A program made the translations under genes and the position numbers. Positions 8,147 to 17,989 of a stretch of 64,000 bases of DNA are shown here, piece by piece (the stretch's first letter is position 1; each line of letters starts with the position of its first letter). Below the pieces are notes generated by a model, which was not told the origin of the DNA, did no database searches, and saw only the letters and a program-made list of their open reading frames with translations. Origin of the DNA: Actinomycetales bacterium SN12 (lineage in GTDB: Bacteria; Actinomycetota; Actinomycetes; Actinomycetales; Microbacteriaceae); assembly GCA_002837415.1 (NCBI GenBank), contig PJCV01000005.1, positions 124,001-188,000 on the forward strand, in the 5' to 3' direction.

Positions 8147-9823
8147 ATGCTCCACAGCACCCGCAGGCGAGGCTTCGCACTCGCCGCCGGCGCCGCAGTC
8201 GCAGCGATGCTGCTGACCGGCTGCGTCGCCAGCCAGCGTGACGACGACAAGGGCTCCAAGTCGTCCGGCGATGTCGACAGCACCTTCGTCTTCGCCGCAT
8301 CGGCCGACCCGCAGGGCCTCGACCCGTCCCTCGCACAGGACGGCGAGACGTTCCGCGTCTCGCGCCAGATCTTCGAGGGCCTCGTCGGCACCAAGCCCGG
8401 CACCGCCGACCCCGCTCCGCTGCTCGCCGAGTCGTGGGAGTCGTCCGACGACGGCATGAGCCACACGTTCGACCTGAAGACCGGTGTGACGTTCCAGGAC
8501 GGCACGCCGTTCAACGCCGAGGCCGTCTGCTTCAACTTCGAGCGCTGGTACAACTGGACGGACCTGCTGGCGTCCGAGGCGCTCGGCTACTACTACAACA
8601 AGCTCTTCCACGGCTACAAGAGCAACGCCGCCGACGCCGTCTACAAGTCGTGCACGCCTGACGGCGACGACAAGGTCACGATCGAGCTGAACAAGCCGTT
8701 CGCCGGCTTCGTCGCCTCGCTCTCGCTGCCCGCCTTCAGCATGCAGAGCCCCTCGGCGCTCGAGGAGTTCAAGGCCGACGAGGTCGGTGGCACCGCAGAG
8801 GCTCCGGTCCTCTCGGAGTACGCGAAGGGCCACCCGGTCGGCACCGGTCCGTTCCAGTTCGACTCGTGGGCGCCGGGTGAGAACGTCACCCTGAAGGCCT
8901 ACGACGACTACTGGGGCGAGAAGGGTCAGATCGAGGAGATCGTCTTCCGGGTCATCGGCGACCCGACCGCCCGCCGCCAGGCTCTCGAGGCCGGCGACAT
9001 CGACGGCTACGACCTGGTCGGTCCCGCCGACACGAAGGCCCTGGAGGACAAGGGCTTCAACATGGTGTCGCGTCCGCCGTTCACCGTGCTGTACCTGGGC
9101 TTCAACCAGGCCGTTCCCGAGCTGCAGGACATCAAGGTCCGTCAGGCTCTGTCGTACGCGGTCGATAAGGACGCGCTCATCAAGCAGGTCCTGCCCGAGG
9201 GCACCGAGAAGGCCACGCAGTTCGTGCCGCCGGTGGTCAACGGCTACAACAAGGACGTCACGACCTACGACTACGACCCCGCCAAGGCGAAGTCGCTGCT
9301 CGAAGAGGCCGGCTACACGGCCGACAAGCCGCTGACGCTGACCTTCAACTACCCGGTCAACGTCTCGCGCCCCTACATGCCGGACCCCGAGCAGATCTTC
9401 ACCGTCCTGGCGAAGCAGCTCGAGGAGGCCGGCGTGAAGGTCAACGCGCAGACCGACGCGTGGAGCCCGGACTACCTGGAGAAGATCTCCAGCACCCCGA
9501 ACCACGGCATCCACCTGCTGGGCTGGACCGGCGACTACAACGACACCGACAACTTCGTCGGCGTGTTCTTCGGCCAGCAGAGCGCGGAGTGGGGCTTCGA
9601 CAACGCCGAGCTGTTCTCGGCGCTCACCGACGCCCGCGGCATCTCGAACATCGACGAGCAGACCGCCGCGTACGAGAAGATCAACGAGCAGGTCGCCGAG
9701 TTCATCCCCGGTGTCCCGCTCGCCCACCCGGCTCCGACGCTCGCCTTCGGCGAGCGCGTGAAGAGCTACCCGGCGAGCCCGGTGAACGACGAGGTCTTCT
9801 CGGAGATCGTCCTCACCAAGTGA
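8147..9823 (+). CDS. Peptide/oligopeptide ABC transporter substrate-binding lipoprotein (SBP_bac_5 family)
   Basis: A 558-residue secreted lipoprotein. The signal peptide has a twin-arginine-rich n-region (RRR, residues 6-8), a hydrophobic core 10-23 and the lipobox LLTGC with acylated Cys26. The mature protein shows SBP_bac_5 landmarks: DPQGLDPSLAQD after the linker, RQIFEGL, TFDLKTGVTFQDGTPFNAEAV, and a later VRQALSYAVDKDAL. It captures peptides outside the cell and delivers them to the permeases encoded next. The ATG at 8147 fits the signal peptide and a GAGAGG ribosome site; the frame is open further upstream but that stretch is noncoding-like. It is the first gene of a four-gene operon. 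Confidence 0.95.
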   Translation: MLHSTRRRGFALAAGAAVAAMLLTGCVASQRDDDKGSKSSGDVDSTFVFAASADPQGLDPSLAQDGETFRVSRQIFEGLVGTKPGTADPAPLLAESWESSDDGMSHTFDLKTGVTFQDGTPFNAEAVCFNFERWYNWTDLLASEALGYYYNKLFHGYKSNAADAVYKSCTPDGDDKVTIELNKPFAGFVASLSLPAFSMQSPSALEEFKADEVGGTAEAPVLSEYAKGHPVGTGPFQFDSWAPGENVTLKAYDDYWGEKGQIEEIVFRVIGDPTARRQALEAGDIDGYDLVGPADTKALEDKGFNMVSRPPFTVLYLGFNQAVPELQDIKVRQALSYAVDKDALIKQVLPEGTEKATQFVPPVVNGYNKDVTTYDYDPAKAKSLLEEAGYTADKPLTLTFNYPVNVSRPYMPDPEQIFTVLAKQLEEAGVKVNAQTDAWSPDYLEKISSTPNHGIHLLGWTGDYNDTDNFVGVFFGQQSAEWGFDNAELFSALTDARGISNIDEQTAAYEKINEQVAEFIPGVPLAHPAPTLAFGERVKSYPASPVNDEVFSEIVLTK

Positions 9824-9856
9824 TGCCCGCCACGTCGTCCGCTCTCACTGGATGCG

Positions 9857-9926
9857 CTTCGGCAGGCTCAGCGTCCCAAGATGGGTCCCTGAGCCTGTCG
9901 AAGGGCCCTGAGCCTGTCGAAGGGCC
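9857..9926. repeat. CTTCGACAGGCTCAG-type repeat cluster
   Basis: One forward copy (CTTCGGCAGGCTCAG, 9857-9871) and two reverse copies of CCCTGAGCCTGTCGAAGGG (about 9887-9907 and 9906-9926) lie between the binding-protein and first permease genes. Hairpins between forward and reverse copies are possible and could adjust the ratio of binding protein to permease. The element recurs inside the ATPase gene at 12762-12903. Confidence 0.75.
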
Positions 9927-9962
9927 AGTGAGGGCGGGCGACGTGCCCTGACGGAGAACTTC

Positions 9963-10967
9963 GTGCTGCGAACAATCGGCAAGCGGCTGCTGCTGCTCAT
10001 CCCCACCCTCTTCGGCCTCAGCATCCTGCTGTTCGCCTGGGTCCGCGCCCTTCCGGGCGGACCGGCGGTCGCGCTGCTCGGCGAGAAGGCCACACCCGCC
10101 GCGGTCGAGCAGGTGAACAAGCTTTACGGCTTCGACCGCCCGCTCATCGAGCAGTACGTGACCTGGATCGGGCGGCTGCTGCAGGGCGACTTCGGCTCAT
10201 CGATCGTCACCTCCCGCCCGGTCGTGGAGGAGTTCTTCCGCCGCTTCCCGGCCACGATCGAGCTCAGCGTCGCGGCCCTCATCTTCGCGGTCGGCGTCGG
10301 CATCCCGCTCGGCTACTGGGCGGCGCGGCGCCACGGCAAGTGGGCAGACCACACCGCGGTGATCTCCAGCCTCATCGGAATCACGATCCCGGTGTTCTTC
10401 CTGGCGTTCATCCTGAAGTACATCTTCGCCGTGCAGCTGGGCTGGCTGCCCTCCGACGGCCGGCAGAGCCCGCGGATCAACGCGACGCACGTCACCGGCT
10501 TCTACGTCTGGGACGGCATCATCACCGGCGAGTTCGACGCGGCCTGGGACGCCCTCCTGCACCTCGCGCTGCCGGCGCTGGCGCTGGGCACGATCCCGCT
10601 CGCGATCATCGTGCGCATCACCAGGGCGAGCGTGCTCGAGGTGCAGAACGCCGACTACGTCCGCACCGGCAAGGCGAAGGGCGTGGCGCCGGGCACCCTG
10701 CGCAGCCGGTTCATCCTGCGTAACGCGATGCTGCCGGTGATCACCACGATCGGCCTGCAGACCGGCCTGCTGATCTCGGGCGCGGTGCTCACCGAGACGG
10801 TGTTCGCGTACCCCGGCATCGGGTCGTTCCTCGCGCAGTCGATCTTCTCACGCGACTTCCCGGTGCTGCAGGGCTTCATCATCTTCATCGCGATCGCGTA
10901 CGCGCTGATCAACCTGGCCGTCGACGTGTCGTACAGCCTGATCGATCCGAGAGTGAGGGTCCAGTGA
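9963..10967 (+). CDS. Peptide ABC transporter permease, DppB-type
   Basis: A 334-residue inner-membrane subunit with six predicted helices. It has the N-terminal TIGKRLLLLIPTLFGLSILLF segment typical of DppB/OppB and the EAA loop near residue 225-250 (TGKAKGVAPGTL, then RNAMLPVIT). It starts at GTG 9963 with GGAGA about 8 nt upstream. It pairs with the DppC-type permease, whose start overlaps its stop (TGATG). Together they form the channel through which peptides pass after delivery by the lipoprotein encoded upstream. Confidence 0.95.
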   Translation: MLRTIGKRLLLLIPTLFGLSILLFAWVRALPGGPAVALLGEKATPAAVEQVNKLYGFDRPLIEQYVTWIGRLLQGDFGSSIVTSRPVVEEFFRRFPATIELSVAALIFAVGVGIPLGYWAARRHGKWADHTAVISSLIGITIPVFFLAFILKYIFAVQLGWLPSDGRQSPRINATHVTGFYVWDGIITGEFDAAWDALLHLALPALALGTIPLAIIVRITRASVLEVQNADYVRTGKAKGVAPGTLRSRFILRNAMLPVITTIGLQTGLLISGAVLTETVFAYPGIGSFLAQSIFSRDFPVLQGFIIFIAIAYALINLAVDVSYSLIDPRVRVQ

Positions 10968-11914
10968 TGAGCGCAGTGCTCCCACCCGCACAGGGCGGCG
11001 AGGTGCTCGACACCGTCGCCGTCGCACAGGCGGATCTGAAGACCGGCGGCGGATTCTGGCACGACGTCCTCCGGCGGCTGCGACGAAACCCTGCTGCCTG
11101 GGTCGGCCTCGCCATCGTGCTGCTCTTCGTGCTGGTCGCGGCGCTCGCGCCGCTGCTGGCGCCGTACCCCGAGCGCGCGCTGCCCGGCACCGAGCACATC
11201 ACCCCGACCACCATCCCCGGAATCGGCGAGATCGACGGGTTCCCGCTGGGCCTGGACCGCTTCGGCGGCGACGTGCTGTCGAAGCTGATCTGGGGTGCGC
11301 AGGCGTCTCTGCTCGTCGGCGTCGTCTCGACCGCACTCGGCCTGGTCGGCGGCATGCTGCTCGGCCTCCTGGCCGGCACCTTCGGCGGCTGGGTCGACAC
11401 GCTGATCATGCGCATCGTCGACATCATCCTCTCGGTGCCCAACCTGCTGCTGGCCGTGTCGATCGCCGCCATCCTCGGGCAGACGCCCTCCGCGGTGATG
11501 ATCGCCATCGGAGCGTCTCAGGTGCCGATCTTCGCGCGCCTGCTGCGCGCCTCGATGCTGCAGCAGCGCTCAGCGGAGTACGTGCTCTCGGCGCAGACGC
11601 TGGGCCTCGGCCGCGGTCGCATCACCATGTCGCACGTGCTGCCGAACGCCATCGGACCCGTCATCGTGCAGGGCACGCTGACCCTGGCCACCGCGGTGAT
11701 CGACGCGGCCGCGCTGTCGTTCCTCGGTCTCGGCGGCGGTCGCCCCGAGACGGCGGAGTGGGGGCGGATGCTGACCTACGCGCAGGCCGAACTGGCGATC
11801 GCGCCGCAGCTGGCCTTCCTCCCCGGCATCTGCATCGCGGTGACCGCGCTGGGCTTCACGCTGTTCGGCGAGGCGCTGCGTGAGGCCATGGACCCCCGGA
11901 CGCGTGCGCGATGA
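10967..11914 (+). CDS. Peptide ABC transporter permease, DppC-type
   Basis: A 315-residue permease. It has a cytoplasmic N-terminus, a first helix at about 43-65, a periplasmic loop (residues 66-105) carrying the LGLDRFGGDVLSKLIWG block diagnostic of DppC/OppC, then five more helices with an EAA motif (AQTLGLGRGRITMSHVLPNAI). The ATG at 10967 shares its A with the upstream TGA stop; a GTG one codon earlier is an alternative. The stop overlaps the following ATPase start by 4 nt, so the three genes are tightly coupled. Confidence 0.95.
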   Translation: MSAVLPPAQGGEVLDTVAVAQADLKTGGGFWHDVLRRLRRNPAAWVGLAIVLLFVLVAALAPLLAPYPERALPGTEHITPTTIPGIGEIDGFPLGLDRFGGDVLSKLIWGAQASLLVGVVSTALGLVGGMLLGLLAGTFGGWVDTLIMRIVDIILSVPNLLLAVSIAAILGQTPSAVMIAIGASQVPIFARLLRASMLQQRSAEYVLSAQTLGLGRGRITMSHVLPNAIGPVIVQGTLTLATAVIDAAALSFLGLGGGRPETAEWGRMLTYAQAELAIAPQLAFLPGICIAVTALGFTLFGEALREAMDPRTRAR

Positions 11915-13689
11915 GGAACGAGAACATGAACACGAATCCGGATGCCGTGCGCCAGCCCCTGCTGCAGGTGTCGAACCTGGCCGTCGACTTCGGCACCATG
12001 GACGGCGTCGTGCACGCCGTCGAGGGCGTCGACCTCGAGATCGCCCCCGGTGAGACCGTCGCGATCGTCGGCGAGTCCGGCTCGGGCAAGTCGACCACCG
12101 CGATGGCCGTGATCGGTCTGCTCGCCTCGGGCGGGCGGGTGGCCGGCGGCAGCATCAGGCTCGACGGACGCGAGCTGGTCGGCATCTCCGAGAACGAGAT
12201 GCGCAGGATCCGCGGACGCGACATCGGCATGGTGCCGCAGGACCCGATGTCGAACCTCAACCCCGTCGCCAAGATCGGCACGCAGGTCGCCGAGACGCTG
12301 CTCGCCCACGGTCTCGCCAACCGCGGCAACGTGCAGCAGAAGGTCGTCGAGGCGCTCTCTGCCGCCGGCCTTCCCGATCCCGAGCGTCGCGCCAAGCAGT
12401 ACCCGCACGAGCTGTCGGGCGGGCTGCGTCAGCGCGCCCTCATCGCCATCGGTCTGGCCTGCCAGCCGCGCCTGCTCATCGCCGACGAGCCCACGAGCGC
12501 GCTCGATGTGACGGTGCAGCAGACGATCCTCGATCAGCTCGACGAAATGACCCGCGAGCTCGGCACCGCCGTGCTGCTGATCACACACGATCTCGGTCTC
12601 GCCGCCGAACGCGCGCAGCGTGTCGTGGTCATGCACCGCGGGCGAGTGGTCGAGCAGGGCCCGGCCCGACAGATCCTCGAGGATCCGCAGCACCCCTACA
12701 CGCAGAGCCTGGTGAAGGCGGCGCCGTCGATCGCCGCGGCGAGGCTGCAGCCGGAGGTGTATGGCACAGCAGGCCAGGGCGCGACAGGCCCAGCAGCCCA
12801 GGAGACGACAGGCTCAGCAGCCCAGAATGGGCCCCTGAGCTTGTCGAAGGGTGCTTCGACAGGCTCAGCAACCCTGGATGGGTCCCTGAGCCTGTCGAAG
12901 GGCGACAACATCGTCGAGATCGAGGGGCTGCGCAAGGTCTACCCGATCCGGGGCCAGGCAGAGGACTTCGTCGCCGTCGACGACGTCTCGCTCGCGATCC
13001 CGCGGGGCACGACCGTCGCCATCGTGGGGGAGTCCGGCTCGGGCAAGACCACCACCGCGCGCATGCTGCTCAAGCTGATCGAGCCGACCGCTGGCACCAT
13101 CCGCTTCGAGGGCAACGACATCGCCAAGCTCGACCGCGCGCAGTCGCGCGAGTTCCGGCAGCGCGTGCAGCCGGTCTTCCAGGACCCGTACTCGAGCCTG
13201 AACCCGATGTTCACGATCGAGCGCCTGATCGCCGAGCCGCTGGAGTTCTACAAGCGCGGCAGCCGGACCGAGCGGCGCGCGCGGGTGCGCTCGCTGCTCG
13301 ACGACGTCGCGCTGCCGCAGTCGATGCTGCAGCGCTATCCGTCGGAGCTGTCCGGCGGTCAGCGTCAGCGCGTCGCCATCGCGCGGGCCCTCGCGCTCTC
13401 GCCCGATCTCATCGTCTGCGACGAGCCGGTCTCGGCCCTCGATGTGCTCGTGCAGGATCAGATCCTCACGCTGCTGGGCGATCTGCAGAAGGAGTACGGA
13501 CTCAGCTACCTGTTCATCTCGCACGACCTCGCGGTGGTGCGCCTGATCAGCGACTACGTGTGCGTCATGAAGGACGGTGCGCTCGTCGAGGCGGCGAGCT
13601 CGGAGGAGATCTTCACGAACCCCCGCGACCCGTACACGCGCCGGCTGCTGGCATCCATCCCCGGCAACGAACTCGGCATCGCGTCCTGA
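11911..13689 (+). CDS. Fused dipeptide ABC transporter ATPase (DppD-DppF in one chain)
   Basis: A 592-residue double ATPase. The N-terminal half has Walker A at 54-62 (GESGSGKST) and its signature LSGGLRQR from 168; the C-terminal half has Walker A from 373 (GESGSGKTT) and its own LSGGQRQR. Each half ends in the oligopeptide-type C-terminal domain (YTQSLVKAAP, YTRRLLASIP). The linker, residues about 284-331, is encoded by repeat DNA related to the element at 9857-9926 and reads as Ala/Gly/Thr-rich sequence with the tell-tale PLSLSKG and SLSLSKG. The start is the ATG at 11911, overlapping the permease stop; an ATG at 11926, with GAGGAA upstream, is a good alternative. It energises uptake by the two permeases. 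Confidence 0.95.
   Translation: MRNENMNTNPDAVRQPLLQVSNLAVDFGTMDGVVHAVEGVDLEIAPGETVAIVGESGSGKSTTAMAVIGLLASGGRVAGGSIRLDGRELVGISENEMRRIRGRDIGMVPQDPMSNLNPVAKIGTQVAETLLAHGLANRGNVQQKVVEALSAAGLPDPERRAKQYPHELSGGLRQRALIAIGLACQPRLLIADEPTSALDVTVQQTILDQLDEMTRELGTAVLLITHDLGLAAERAQRVVVMHRGRVVEQGPARQILEDPQHPYTQSLVKAAPSIAAARLQPEVYGTAGQGATGPAAQETTGSAAQNGPLSLSKGASTGSATLDGSLSLSKGDNIVEIEGLRKVYPIRGQAEDFVAVDDVSLAIPRGTTVAIVGESGSGKTTTARMLLKLIEPTAGTIRFEGNDIAKLDRAQSREFRQRVQPVFQDPYSSLNPMFTIERLIAEPLEFYKRGSRTERRARVRSLLDDVALPQSMLQRYPSELSGGQRQRVAIARALALSPDLIVCDEPVSALDVLVQDQILTLLGDLQKEYGLSYLFISHDLAVVRLISDYVCVMKDGALVEAASSEEIFTNPRDPYTRRLLASIPGNELGIAS
12762..12903. repeat. CTTCGACAGGCTCAG-type repeats inside a coding sequence
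   Basis: In-frame copies in the ATPase linker: degraded forward copies of CGACAGGCTCAGCAGCCCAG near 12782-12832, a reverse copy CCCTGAGCTTGTCGAAGGG (12833-12851), a forward CTTCGACAGGCTCAG (12854-12868) and a reverse CCCTGAGCCTGTCGAAGGG (12884-12902). No stop codon is created, so the insertion is tolerated as an inter-domain linker. Confidence 0.75.
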
Positions 13690-13699
13690 CGCGCGGGGG

Positions 13700-14203
13700 T
13701 CAGCCTCGTAGACCGGGGTCGCGCGCCCAGCGCCGCGCCAGCGAGCGCACGCGCACGGCACGCGCCTGCCAGGAGACCCAGAGCACCGGCCAGAGCAGGG
13801 CGGCGGTCGGTCCGTCGAAGGTGAGCCGGTCGCGCCAGAGAGTCCGCCCCGCCCGGCCGGGCGCGGGGGAGACCGCCATCTGGTGATCCCACACGTCGAG
13901 TCCGCCGAGCGGGCCGGTGAGCGGGATGCCGCTGTCGCGCAGGATCCGTACCGGGCCGTCCGGCCCGTCGAGCGTGCGGTCGCTGATGTGGATCAGCTGC
14001 GTTCCGACCGGGATGCGTCCGAGCGCGGCGAGGCGCACAGGGACCTCGTCGCCGGGCATCCAGCGCTCGGGAAGGCCTTCGGTCAGCAGCGGCTGCATCT
14101 GCAGCAGGGGAGCGTAGAGCTCGCCCACGATGCGCGGCGAATGCAGCGCGCGCCAGGCGGTGTCGGCGTCGCAGTCGATGGTGAACTTCAGCACGATGCG
14201 CAT
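13700..14203 (-). CDS. SRPBCC-like (polyketide cyclase/START fold) hypothetical protein
   Basis: A 167-residue protein beginning with a beta-strand (RIVLKFTIDCDADTAWRALHSP) of the kind that opens SRPBCC/START-like domains, with internal pairs of strands and a C-terminal hydrophobic helix (ALLWPVLWVSWQARAVRV). A basic tail follows. No catalytic residues are assigned in such proteins without a ligand. I chose the ATG at 14203; upstream in-frame codons read poorly and would run into the rpoB promoter. It is convergent with the peptide transporter operon, ending 10 nt from that stop codon, and divergent from rpoB. Confidence 0.7.
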   Translation of the reverse strand: MRIVLKFTIDCDADTAWRALHSPRIVGELYAPLLQMQPLLTEGLPERWMPGDEVPVRLAALGRIPVGTQLIHISDRTLDGPDGPVRILRDSGIPLTGPLGGLDVWDHQMAVSPAPGRAGRTLWRDRLTFDGPTAALLWPVLWVSWQARAVRVRSLARRWARDPGLRG

Positions 14204-14253
14204 ACTGCAGTGTCGCTCATACCCCAGCATCCGGCATTGGTCAAGGATTCCGC

Positions 14254-14282
14254 TTGCCATGTCGTGAAATCGTGCGTATAGT
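14254..14282 (+). promoter_or_regulatory. rpoB promoter (housekeeping sigma type)
   Basis: TTGCCA (14254-14259) and TATAGT (14277-14282) are spaced by exactly 17 nt, a near-consensus promoter. The leader of about 118 nt before the TTG start at 14408 has no obvious terminator. It is the best promoter match that I see in the window. Confidence 0.8.
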
Positions 14283-14407
14283 TGGTAGTTGCGCTCGCTT
14301 CTCCGTGCCCTCATATGGTGGTCGGCATCCGTTGAGCTCTCGAGCGCGTTCTCCACCGACGTCTAGGAATCGACCAGCCCCTGCACGGGCTCACGGAGGT
14401 TACTCCC

Positions 14408-17400
14408 TTGGCTGCTGCTCGCAACGCATCCACATCCACCACCAACAAGAACGGACGCGGAGTCTCCCGCCTCTCGTTCGCCAAGATCTCCGACACGCTC
14501 GACGTCCCGGATCTGCTGGCACTGCAGACCGAGTCGTTCGGCTGGCTCGTCGGCAACGACGACTGGAAGGCTCGCGTCGCCGAGGCCAAGAAGTCCGGCC
14601 GCAGCGACGTCTCCGAGGTCTCGGGTCTCGGCGAGATCTTCGAGGAGATCTCCCCGATCGAGGACCTCGGCGAGACCATGCAGCTCTCGTTCACGAACCC
14701 GTACCTCGAGCCCGAGAAGTACTCGATCGACGAGTGCAAGGAGCGCGGCAAGACCTACGCCGCCCCGCTGTACGTCGAGGCCGAGTTCATGAACCACCTC
14801 ACCGGTGAGATCAAGACCCAGACGGTCTTCATGGGCGACTTCCCGCTGCAGACCGGCAAGGGCACGTTCATCATCAACGGCTCCGAGCGCGTCGTCGTCT
14901 CGCAGCTCGTGCGCTCGCCCGGCGTCTACTTCGACAAGACCCCCGACAAGACCAGTGACAAGGACATCGTCACCGCTCGCGTCATCCCCAGCCGCGGTGC
15001 GTGGCTCGAGTTCGAGATCGACAAGCGCGATCAGGTCGGCGTGCGCATCGACCGCAAGCGCAAGCAGTCCGTCACCGTCTTCCTCAAGGCGCTGGGCATG
15101 TCGAGCGAGCAGATCCTCGCCGAGTTCGCCGGCTTCCCCTCGATCGAGGAGACCCTGGCGAAGGACACCATCCTCACCCAGGAAGACGCGCTGCGCGACA
15201 TCTACCGCAAGCTGCGTCCGGGCGAGCAGGTGGCCGCCGAGGCCGCGCGCTCGCTGCTCGACAACTTCTACTTCAACCCGAAGCGCTACGACCTCGCCAA
15301 GGTGGGTCGCTACAAGATCAACCAGAAGCTCGGTCTCGCAGCTCCCCTCACCGACTCGGTGCTGACCGTCGACGACATCGTCGCGACCATCAAGTACCTG
15401 GTGCGCGTGCACCGCGGTGACGAGACGTTCGAGGGCATTCGCAGCGGCAAGAAGACCGAGATCCGCATCGCGACCGACGACATCGACAACTTCGGCAACC
15501 GTCGCATCCGCGCCGTCGGCGAGCTGATCCAGAACCAGGTCCGCACCGGTCTGTCGCGCATGGAGCGCGTCGTCCGCGAGCGCATGACCACGCAGGACAT
15601 CGAGGCGATCACCCCGCAGACCCTGATCAACGTGCGCCCCGTCGTGGCCGCGATCAAGGAGTTCTTCGGCACCTCGCAGCTGTCGCAGTTCATGGATCAG
15701 AACAACCCGCTCGCGGGTCTGACCAACAAGCGCCGTCTGTCGGCCCTCGGCCCCGGTGGTCTCTCGCGTGACCGCGCCGGCGTCGAGGTGCGAGACGTGC
15801 ACCCCTCGCACTACGGCCGCATGTGCCCGATCGAGACCCCGGAAGGCCCGAACATCGGCCTGATCGGTGCGCTCGCGACCTTCGCGCGCATCAACTCGTT
15901 CGGCTTCATCGAGACCCCGTACCGTCGCGTCGTCGAGGGTGCCGTCACCGACCAGATCGACTACCTCACGGCAGCCGAGGAGGTCGACTTCAACATCGCT
16001 CAGGCGAACGCACCGCTCGACAAGAACGGCCGCTTCACCGAGAGCCACGTCCTGGCCCGCCCCCGCGGCGGATCGGGTGAGGTCGACCTGTTCCTGCCCG
16101 AGGAGATCGGCTACATGGACGTCTCGCCGCGCCAGATGGTGTCGGTCGCGACCTCGCTCGTGCCGTTCCTCGAGCACGACGACGCGCAGCGCGCGCTCAT
16201 GGGCGCCAATATGCAGCGTCAGGCTGTGCCGCTGCTTCGTTCGGACTCGCCGCTCGTCGGCACCGGCATGGAGGGCTACACCGCCATCGACGCCGGCGAC
16301 GTCATCACCGCGCAGAAGGCCGGTGTCGTCAGCGAGGTCTCGGCAGACCGCGTCGTGATCATGCTCGACGACGGCGGCACGCAGGAGTACCACCTGCGCA
16401 AGTTCGACCGCTCGAACCAGGGCACCTCCTACAACCAGCGCGTGATCGTCAGCGCCGGTGAGCGCGTCGAGGTCGGCGAGGTCATCGCCGACGGTCCCGC
16501 CACCGAGAACGGCGAGCTCGCGCTCGGCAAGAACCTGCTCGTCGCGTTCATGCCGTGGGAAGGCCACAACTTCGAGGACGCCATCATCCTCAGCCAGGAG
16601 CTGGTGAAGGACGACACCCTCTCGTCGATCCACATCGAGGAGTACGAGGTCGACGCCCGCGACACCAAGCTGGGCAAGGAGGAGATCACCCGTGACCTCC
16701 CCAATGTCAGCCCCGAGCTGCTGAAGGACCTCGACGAGCGCGGCATCATCCGCATCGGCGCCGAGGTCCGCCCCGGCGACATCCTCGTCGGCAAGGTCAC
16801 GCCGAAGGGCGAGACCGAGCTGTCGGCCGAGGAGCGCCTGCTGCGCGCCATCTTCAACGAGAAGAGCCGTGAGGTTCGCGACACCTCGCTGAAGGTTCCG
16901 CACGGTGAGCAGGGCACGATCATCGCCGTCAAGGAGTTCGACGCCGAGGAGGGCGACGACGAGCTGGGCTCGGGCGTCAACCGCCGCGTCGTGGTCTACA
17001 TCGCTCAGAAGCGCAAGATCACCGAGGGCGACAAGCTCGCCGGCCGCCACGGCAACAAGGGCGTCATCGCGAAGATCCTGCCCGTCGAGGACATGCCGTT
17101 CATGTCGGACGGCACGCCGGTCGACGTGGTGCTGAACCCGCTCGGCATCCCGGGTCGAATGAACTTCGGCCAGGTTCTCGAGACCCACCTCGGCTGGATC
17201 GCCAAGACCGGATGGAAGGTGGAGGGCGACCCCGAGTGGGCCGTCAAGCTGCCGGAGAACGGTCGCGACGTCGCCCCCGACACCAAGGTCGCCACCCCGG
17301 TGTTCGACGGTGCCAGCGAGTCCGAGATCTCGGGCCTGCTCGACTCGACCCTGCCGACCCGTGACGGCGTGCGCCTGATCGACTCGTCGGGCAAGACGCT

Positions 17401-17908
17401 GCTGTTCGACGGCCGCTCCGGCGAGCCGTTCCCGGCTCCGGTGTCCGTCGGCTACATGTACATCCTGAAGCTGCACCACCTCGTCGACGACAAGATCCAC
17501 GCTCGCTCGACGGGCCCGTACTCGATGATCACCCAGCAGCCGCTCGGCGGTAAGGCGCAGTTCGGTGGACAGCGCTTCGGTGAGATGGAGGTGTGGGCTC
17601 TCGAGGCCTACGGCGCCGCATACGCGCTGCAGGAGCTGCTGACGATCAAGTCCGACGACATCCTCGGTCGCGTCAAGGTGTACGAGGCCATCGTCAAGGG
17701 CGAGAACATCCAGGAGCCCGGCATCCCCGAGTCCTTCAAGGTGCTCATGAAGGAGATGCAGTCGCTCTGCCTGAACGTCGAGGTGCTCTCGGCTGACGGC
17801 ACCGCTGTCAACCTGCGGGACACCGACGACGAGGCCTTCCGCGCAGCGGAGGAGCTCGGCATCAACATCTCCAGCCGTTTCGAAGCCGCGTCGATCGACG
17901 AGATCTGA
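14408..17908 (+). CDS. rpoB: DNA-directed RNA polymerase subunit beta
   Basis: A 1,166-residue beta subunit, full length for an actinobacterium. It starts at TTG 14408, 7 nt after GGAGG; the N-terminus matches family expectation. The rifampicin cluster is at about residues 427-455 ([14 protein letters not shown], then [18 protein letters not shown]). Residue 440, equivalent to E. coli His526, is Asn (codon AAC, 15725-15727) instead of the His that is near-universal in sensitive bacteria. Other conserved blocks include [21 protein letters not shown] and the C-terminal [24 protein letters not shown] clamp region. It is co-transcribed with rpoC. Beta forms the catalytic pincer with beta-prime. 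Confidence 0.99.
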   Translation: MAAARNASTSTTNKNGRGVSRLSFAKISDTLDVPDLLALQTESFGWLVGNDDWKARVAEAKKSGRSDVSEVSGLGEIFEEISPIEDLGETMQLSFTNPYLEPEKYSIDECKERGKTYAAPLYVEAEFMNHLTGEIKTQTVFMGDFPLQTGKGTFIINGSERVVVSQLVRSPGVYFDKTPDKTSDKDIVTARVIPSRGAWLEFEIDKRDQVGVRIDRKRKQSVTVFLKALGMSSEQILAEFAGFPSIEETLAKDTILTQEDALRDIYRKLRPGEQVAAEAARSLLDNFYFNPKRYDLAKVGRYKINQKLGLAAPLTDSVLTVDDIVATIKYLVRVHRGDETFEGIRSGKKTEIRIATDDIDNFGNRRIRAVGELIQNQVRTGLSRMERVVRERMTTQDIEAITPQTLINVRPVVAAIKEFFGTSQLSQFMDQNNPLAGLTNKRRLSALGPGGLSRDRAGVEVRDVHPSHYGRMCPIETPEGPNIGLIGALATFARINSFGFIETPYRRVVEGAVTDQIDYLTAAEEVDFNIAQANAPLDKNGRFTESHVLARPRGGSGEVDLFLPEEIGYMDVSPRQMVSVATSLVPFLEHDDAQRALMGANMQRQAVPLLRSDSPLVGTGMEGYTAIDAGDVITAQKAGVVSEVSADRVVIMLDDGGTQEYHLRKFDRSNQGTSYNQRVIVSAGERVEVGEVIADGPATENGELALGKNLLVAFMPWEGHNFEDAIILSQELVKDDTLSSIHIEEYEVDARDTKLGKEEITRDLPNVSPELLKDLDERGIIRIGAEVRPGDILVGKVTPKGETELSAEERLLRAIFNEKSREVRDTSLKVPHGEQGTIIAVKEFDAEEGDDELGSGVNRRVVVYIAQKRKITEGDKLAGRHGNKGVIAKILPVEDMPFMSDGTPVDVVLNPLGIPGRMNFGQVLETHLGWIAKTGWKVEGDPEWAVKLPENGRDVAPDTKVATPVFDGASESEISGLLDSTLPTRDGVRLIDSSGKTLLFDGRSGEPFPAPVSVGYMYILKLHHLVDDKIHARSTGPYSMITQQPLGGKAQFGGQRFGEMEVWALEAYGAAYALQELLTIKSDDILGRVKVYEAIVKGENIQEPGIPESFKVLMKEMQSLCLNVEVLSADGTAVNLRDTDDEAFRAAEELGINISSRFEAASIDEI

Positions 17909-17989
17909 CGCTTCGGCATGCTCAGCGCCCCTCGACCAGCTCGGGGGCCCAGTTTCTACGGAACAGATTTTTTCTACACAGGAGAACTA

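Noticed and set aside
14363..17500. A 1,045-codon open frame antisense to rpoB
   Set aside because: High-GC coding strands leave long open antisense frames; its sequence is Val/Leu/Arg/Asp-rich, without any domain, and rpoB is certain.
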